Source: CAUVKI01 sp963552605 (lineage in GTDB: Bacteria; Bacillota; Clostridia; Tissierellales; Peptoniphilaceae). From it: a stretch of DNA of 6,811 bases. The stretch covers positions 1 to 6,811 of the forward strand of contig CAUVKI010000059.1 of NCBI GenBank assembly GCA_963552605.1, given 5' to 3'. Both the position numbers and the translations under genes were made by a program. A model generated the notes under the pieces. That model was not told the origin of the DNA, did no database searches, and saw only the letters and a program-made list of their open reading frames with translations. How positions within the stretch are numbered: the first letter of the stretch is position 1; every line of letters starts with the position of its first letter. Of this stretch, positions 6,244-6,811 are shown one piece after another.

Positions 6244-6265
6244 TTTATTAGACCTGTTCGAGAAC
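6244..6265 (+). repeat. Terminal repeat, left end of IS5-like remnant
   Basis: This 22-bp segment, with core TTATTAGACCTGTTCGAGAAC, matches 6696-6717 at 20 of 22 positions in the same orientation. It reads inward toward a transposase N-terminus on the plus strand, as a left terminal repeat should. It begins 7 nt after the stop codon of the AraC-type regulator. The exact outer boundary and any target duplication cannot be fixed here. Confidence 0.7.
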
Positions 6266-6311
6266 CTTTTCAAAACAATACCAATGAGTTATAATATACT
6301 GGGTGATAAAA

Positions 6312-6410
6312 ATGAACAATGAAGAAAGAATAAAACAACTCAAAGAAACACAATATCGGGAACTTTTCGGTGTAATAAAGGAAACATTTGAACTTATGTT
6401 GGAGATATAG
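6312..6410 (+). pseudogene. N-terminal fragment of IS5-family (DDE type) transposase
   Basis: An ATG preceded by GGGTGAT opens a 32-codon frame ending at TAG (6408-6410). Its residues, RIKQLKETQYRELFGVIKETF followed by ELMLEI in shortened form, match the start of IS5-family transposases, where a leading helix is followed by a pattern like F-x-L-x-G-V-x-x-x-T-F-x-x-M. The full enzyme would be several hundred residues, so all of its catalytic domain is missing. The stop arises where IS630-type sequence begins, within an ATATAG run that supplies the TA dinucleotide used by IS630 elements. It is not functional, though its promoter and ribosome binding site look intact and could make a short peptide. 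Confidence 0.65.
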
Positions 6411-6695
6411 TCGATTAATTTACTATTACGCACATGAGTTCTCACGCAGTATATAATCCAAATCATCAAAAAAAGAGGGAAAATTAGGCAATATTTCCCT
6501 CAGTTTTCTTTTTAGTACTGCCCAGTATTTTTCTATCGGATTTAGTTCAGGACTGTATGGCGGTAAGAATATAAGAGTGTGTCCTTCTTTTTTTATTATC
6601 TCTTTTAGTATAGCTTTTCTGTGGAAAGAGGCATTGTCCATTACTATTGTGCTTCCCTTCGGCTGTTTCCTTTTAGTACATATTCCACAGCCTTC
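6405..6695 (-). mobile_element. IS630-family remnant inserted in the IS5-like element
   Basis: The segment contains the 3' end of an IS630-type transposase on the minus strand and a terminal-looking sequence (TATAGTCGATTAATTTAC on the plus strand from 6406). The transposase start and its other end are missing, replaced at about 6696 by a second IS5-like end. IS630 elements insert at TA, which is present at the 6406-6409 junction. Confidence 0.6.
6426..6665 (-). pseudogene. C-terminal fragment of IS630-family transposase
   Basis: The minus-strand frame reads KGSTIVMDNASFHRK, then TLIFLPPYSPELNPIEKYW, and ends RENSCA at TAA (6428-6426). These are the hallmark second Asp (MDN) and final Glu (NPIE) regions of the IS630 DDE domain, with YSPELNPIE essentially diagnostic. 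The first catalytic Asp and the DNA-binding N-terminus are absent. Just upstream the homology seems to change frame: EYVLK is read in another frame from KQPKGST, hinting at a frameshift near 6660-6675. The longest ATG-started form begins at 6641 (71 residues). It is a dead transposase. Confidence 0.85.
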
Positions 6696-6717
6696 TTTAT
6701 TAGACCCGTTCGATAAC
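6696..6717 (-). repeat. Terminal repeat, right end of a second IS5-like element
   Basis: This segment matches 6244-6265 with two mismatches (6707 and 6714). Here it lies just after the stop codon of a minus-strand transposase, so it is the 3' end of an element that continues beyond the window. It also marks the point where IS630 sequence stops. Confidence 0.7.
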
Positions 6718-6811
6718 TCAATGTTGGAAATTATAAATACCGCAAATTAAAGAAACACGTAAACCAAACTTTCTTCGTTTATTTCTATAACGAGAAGATA
6801 AGATACGAAAT
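6718..6811 (-). CDS. C-terminus of IS5-family transposase (5' part outside window)
   Basis: Read on the minus strand, the last 30 codons give FRILSSRYRNKRRKFGLR followed by VSLICGIYNFQH and stop TGA (6720-6718). This is the typical end of IS5-family transposases of the DDE_4 kind, where an Arg/Lys-rich helix with R-x-R-x-K-R-x-F-G-L-R precedes a L-I-x-G-I-Y-N motif. The stop codon touches the terminal repeat, normal for a compact IS. No disruption is seen in the visible part, but the catalytic residues lie outside the window, so the enzyme may or may not be whole. Confidence 0.7.
   Translation of the reverse strand, partial: FRILSSRYRNKRRKFGLRVSLICGIYNFQH

Larger units (their letters stand above)
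6244..6410 (+). mobile_element. Left-end fragment of an IS5-like insertion sequence
   Basis: It holds a terminal repeat, a promoter-like TTTTCA (6267-6272), 17 bp, TATAAT (6290-6295), and the first codons of a transposase. It is cut off near 6405-6410 by IS630-type sequence. The right end belonging to this copy is not in the window; the IS5-like end at 6696 points the other way. Confidence 0.65.
6696..6811 (-). mobile_element. Right-end part of a second IS5-like insertion sequence
   Basis: Terminal repeat plus the 3' end of a minus-strand IS5-family transposase. The element continues past the window, so whether it is intact cannot be judged. Its orientation is opposite to that of the fragment at 6244-6410. 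Confidence 0.65.

Noticed and set aside
6248..6469. Minus-strand frame of 73 codons across the IS5/IS630 junction
   Set aside because: It crosses two unrelated mobile fragments and is antisense to the IS5 transposase N-terminus; not a real gene.
1..6811. CRISPR array, tRNA or rRNA
   Set aside because: No regularly spaced repeats, cloverleaf or rRNA-like sequence was seen on either strand.

Overview
The window looks like chromosomal DNA of a low-GC, motile Bacillota (Clostridia-like) bacterium. The evidence is the AT-rich sequence, strong AGGAGG/AGAGGTG ribosome binding sites, sigma-A and sigma-28 (SigD/FliA)-type promoters, U-tract terminators and a Gram-positive-style flagellin leader. I cannot name the species.

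Layout: (1) Positions 1-97, minus strand, hold the first 32 codons of an unrecognised gene with its own sigma-A-like promoter. (2) Positions 153-1961, minus strand, form a complete flagellin transcription unit: sigma-28-like promoter, about 170 nt of leader, a 521-residue flagellin and a terminator with a C(UUCG)G loop. The leader carries a possible 31-codon upstream ORF and a hairpin/Shine-Dalgarno arrangement resembling the CsrA sites of Bacillus subtilis hag. (3) Positions 2053-4143, plus strand and divergent from flagellin, encode a 696-residue regulator with a SARP/BTAD-type N-terminus, an AAA-type NTPase and TPR-like helices, closed by a terminator that overlaps its stop codon. (4) Positions 4296-6236, plus strand, encode a 646-residue AraC-family regulator (cupin, double HTH, shortened GH39-like module) with its own sigma-A promoter and an operator-like inverted repeat. 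(5) From about 6244 to the window end lies a patchwork of broken insertion sequences: the left end and transposase N-terminus of an IS5-like element, the C-terminal part of an IS630-family transposase, and the transposase C-terminus and right end of a second IS5-like element running out of the window.

Flagellin and the large regulator share an intergenic region that contains a perfect A6T6 palindrome. This makes cross-regulation possible, but the sequence does not prove it. The AraC-type regulator is probably monocistronic, and an IS end begins 7 nt after its stop codon, so whatever originally followed it has been displaced. The most interesting items are the flagellin leader (upstream ORF plus CsrA-like hairpin) and the AraC regulator whose GH39-like barrel has apparently lost its catalytic core. 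I see no complete new defence or biosynthetic system here.
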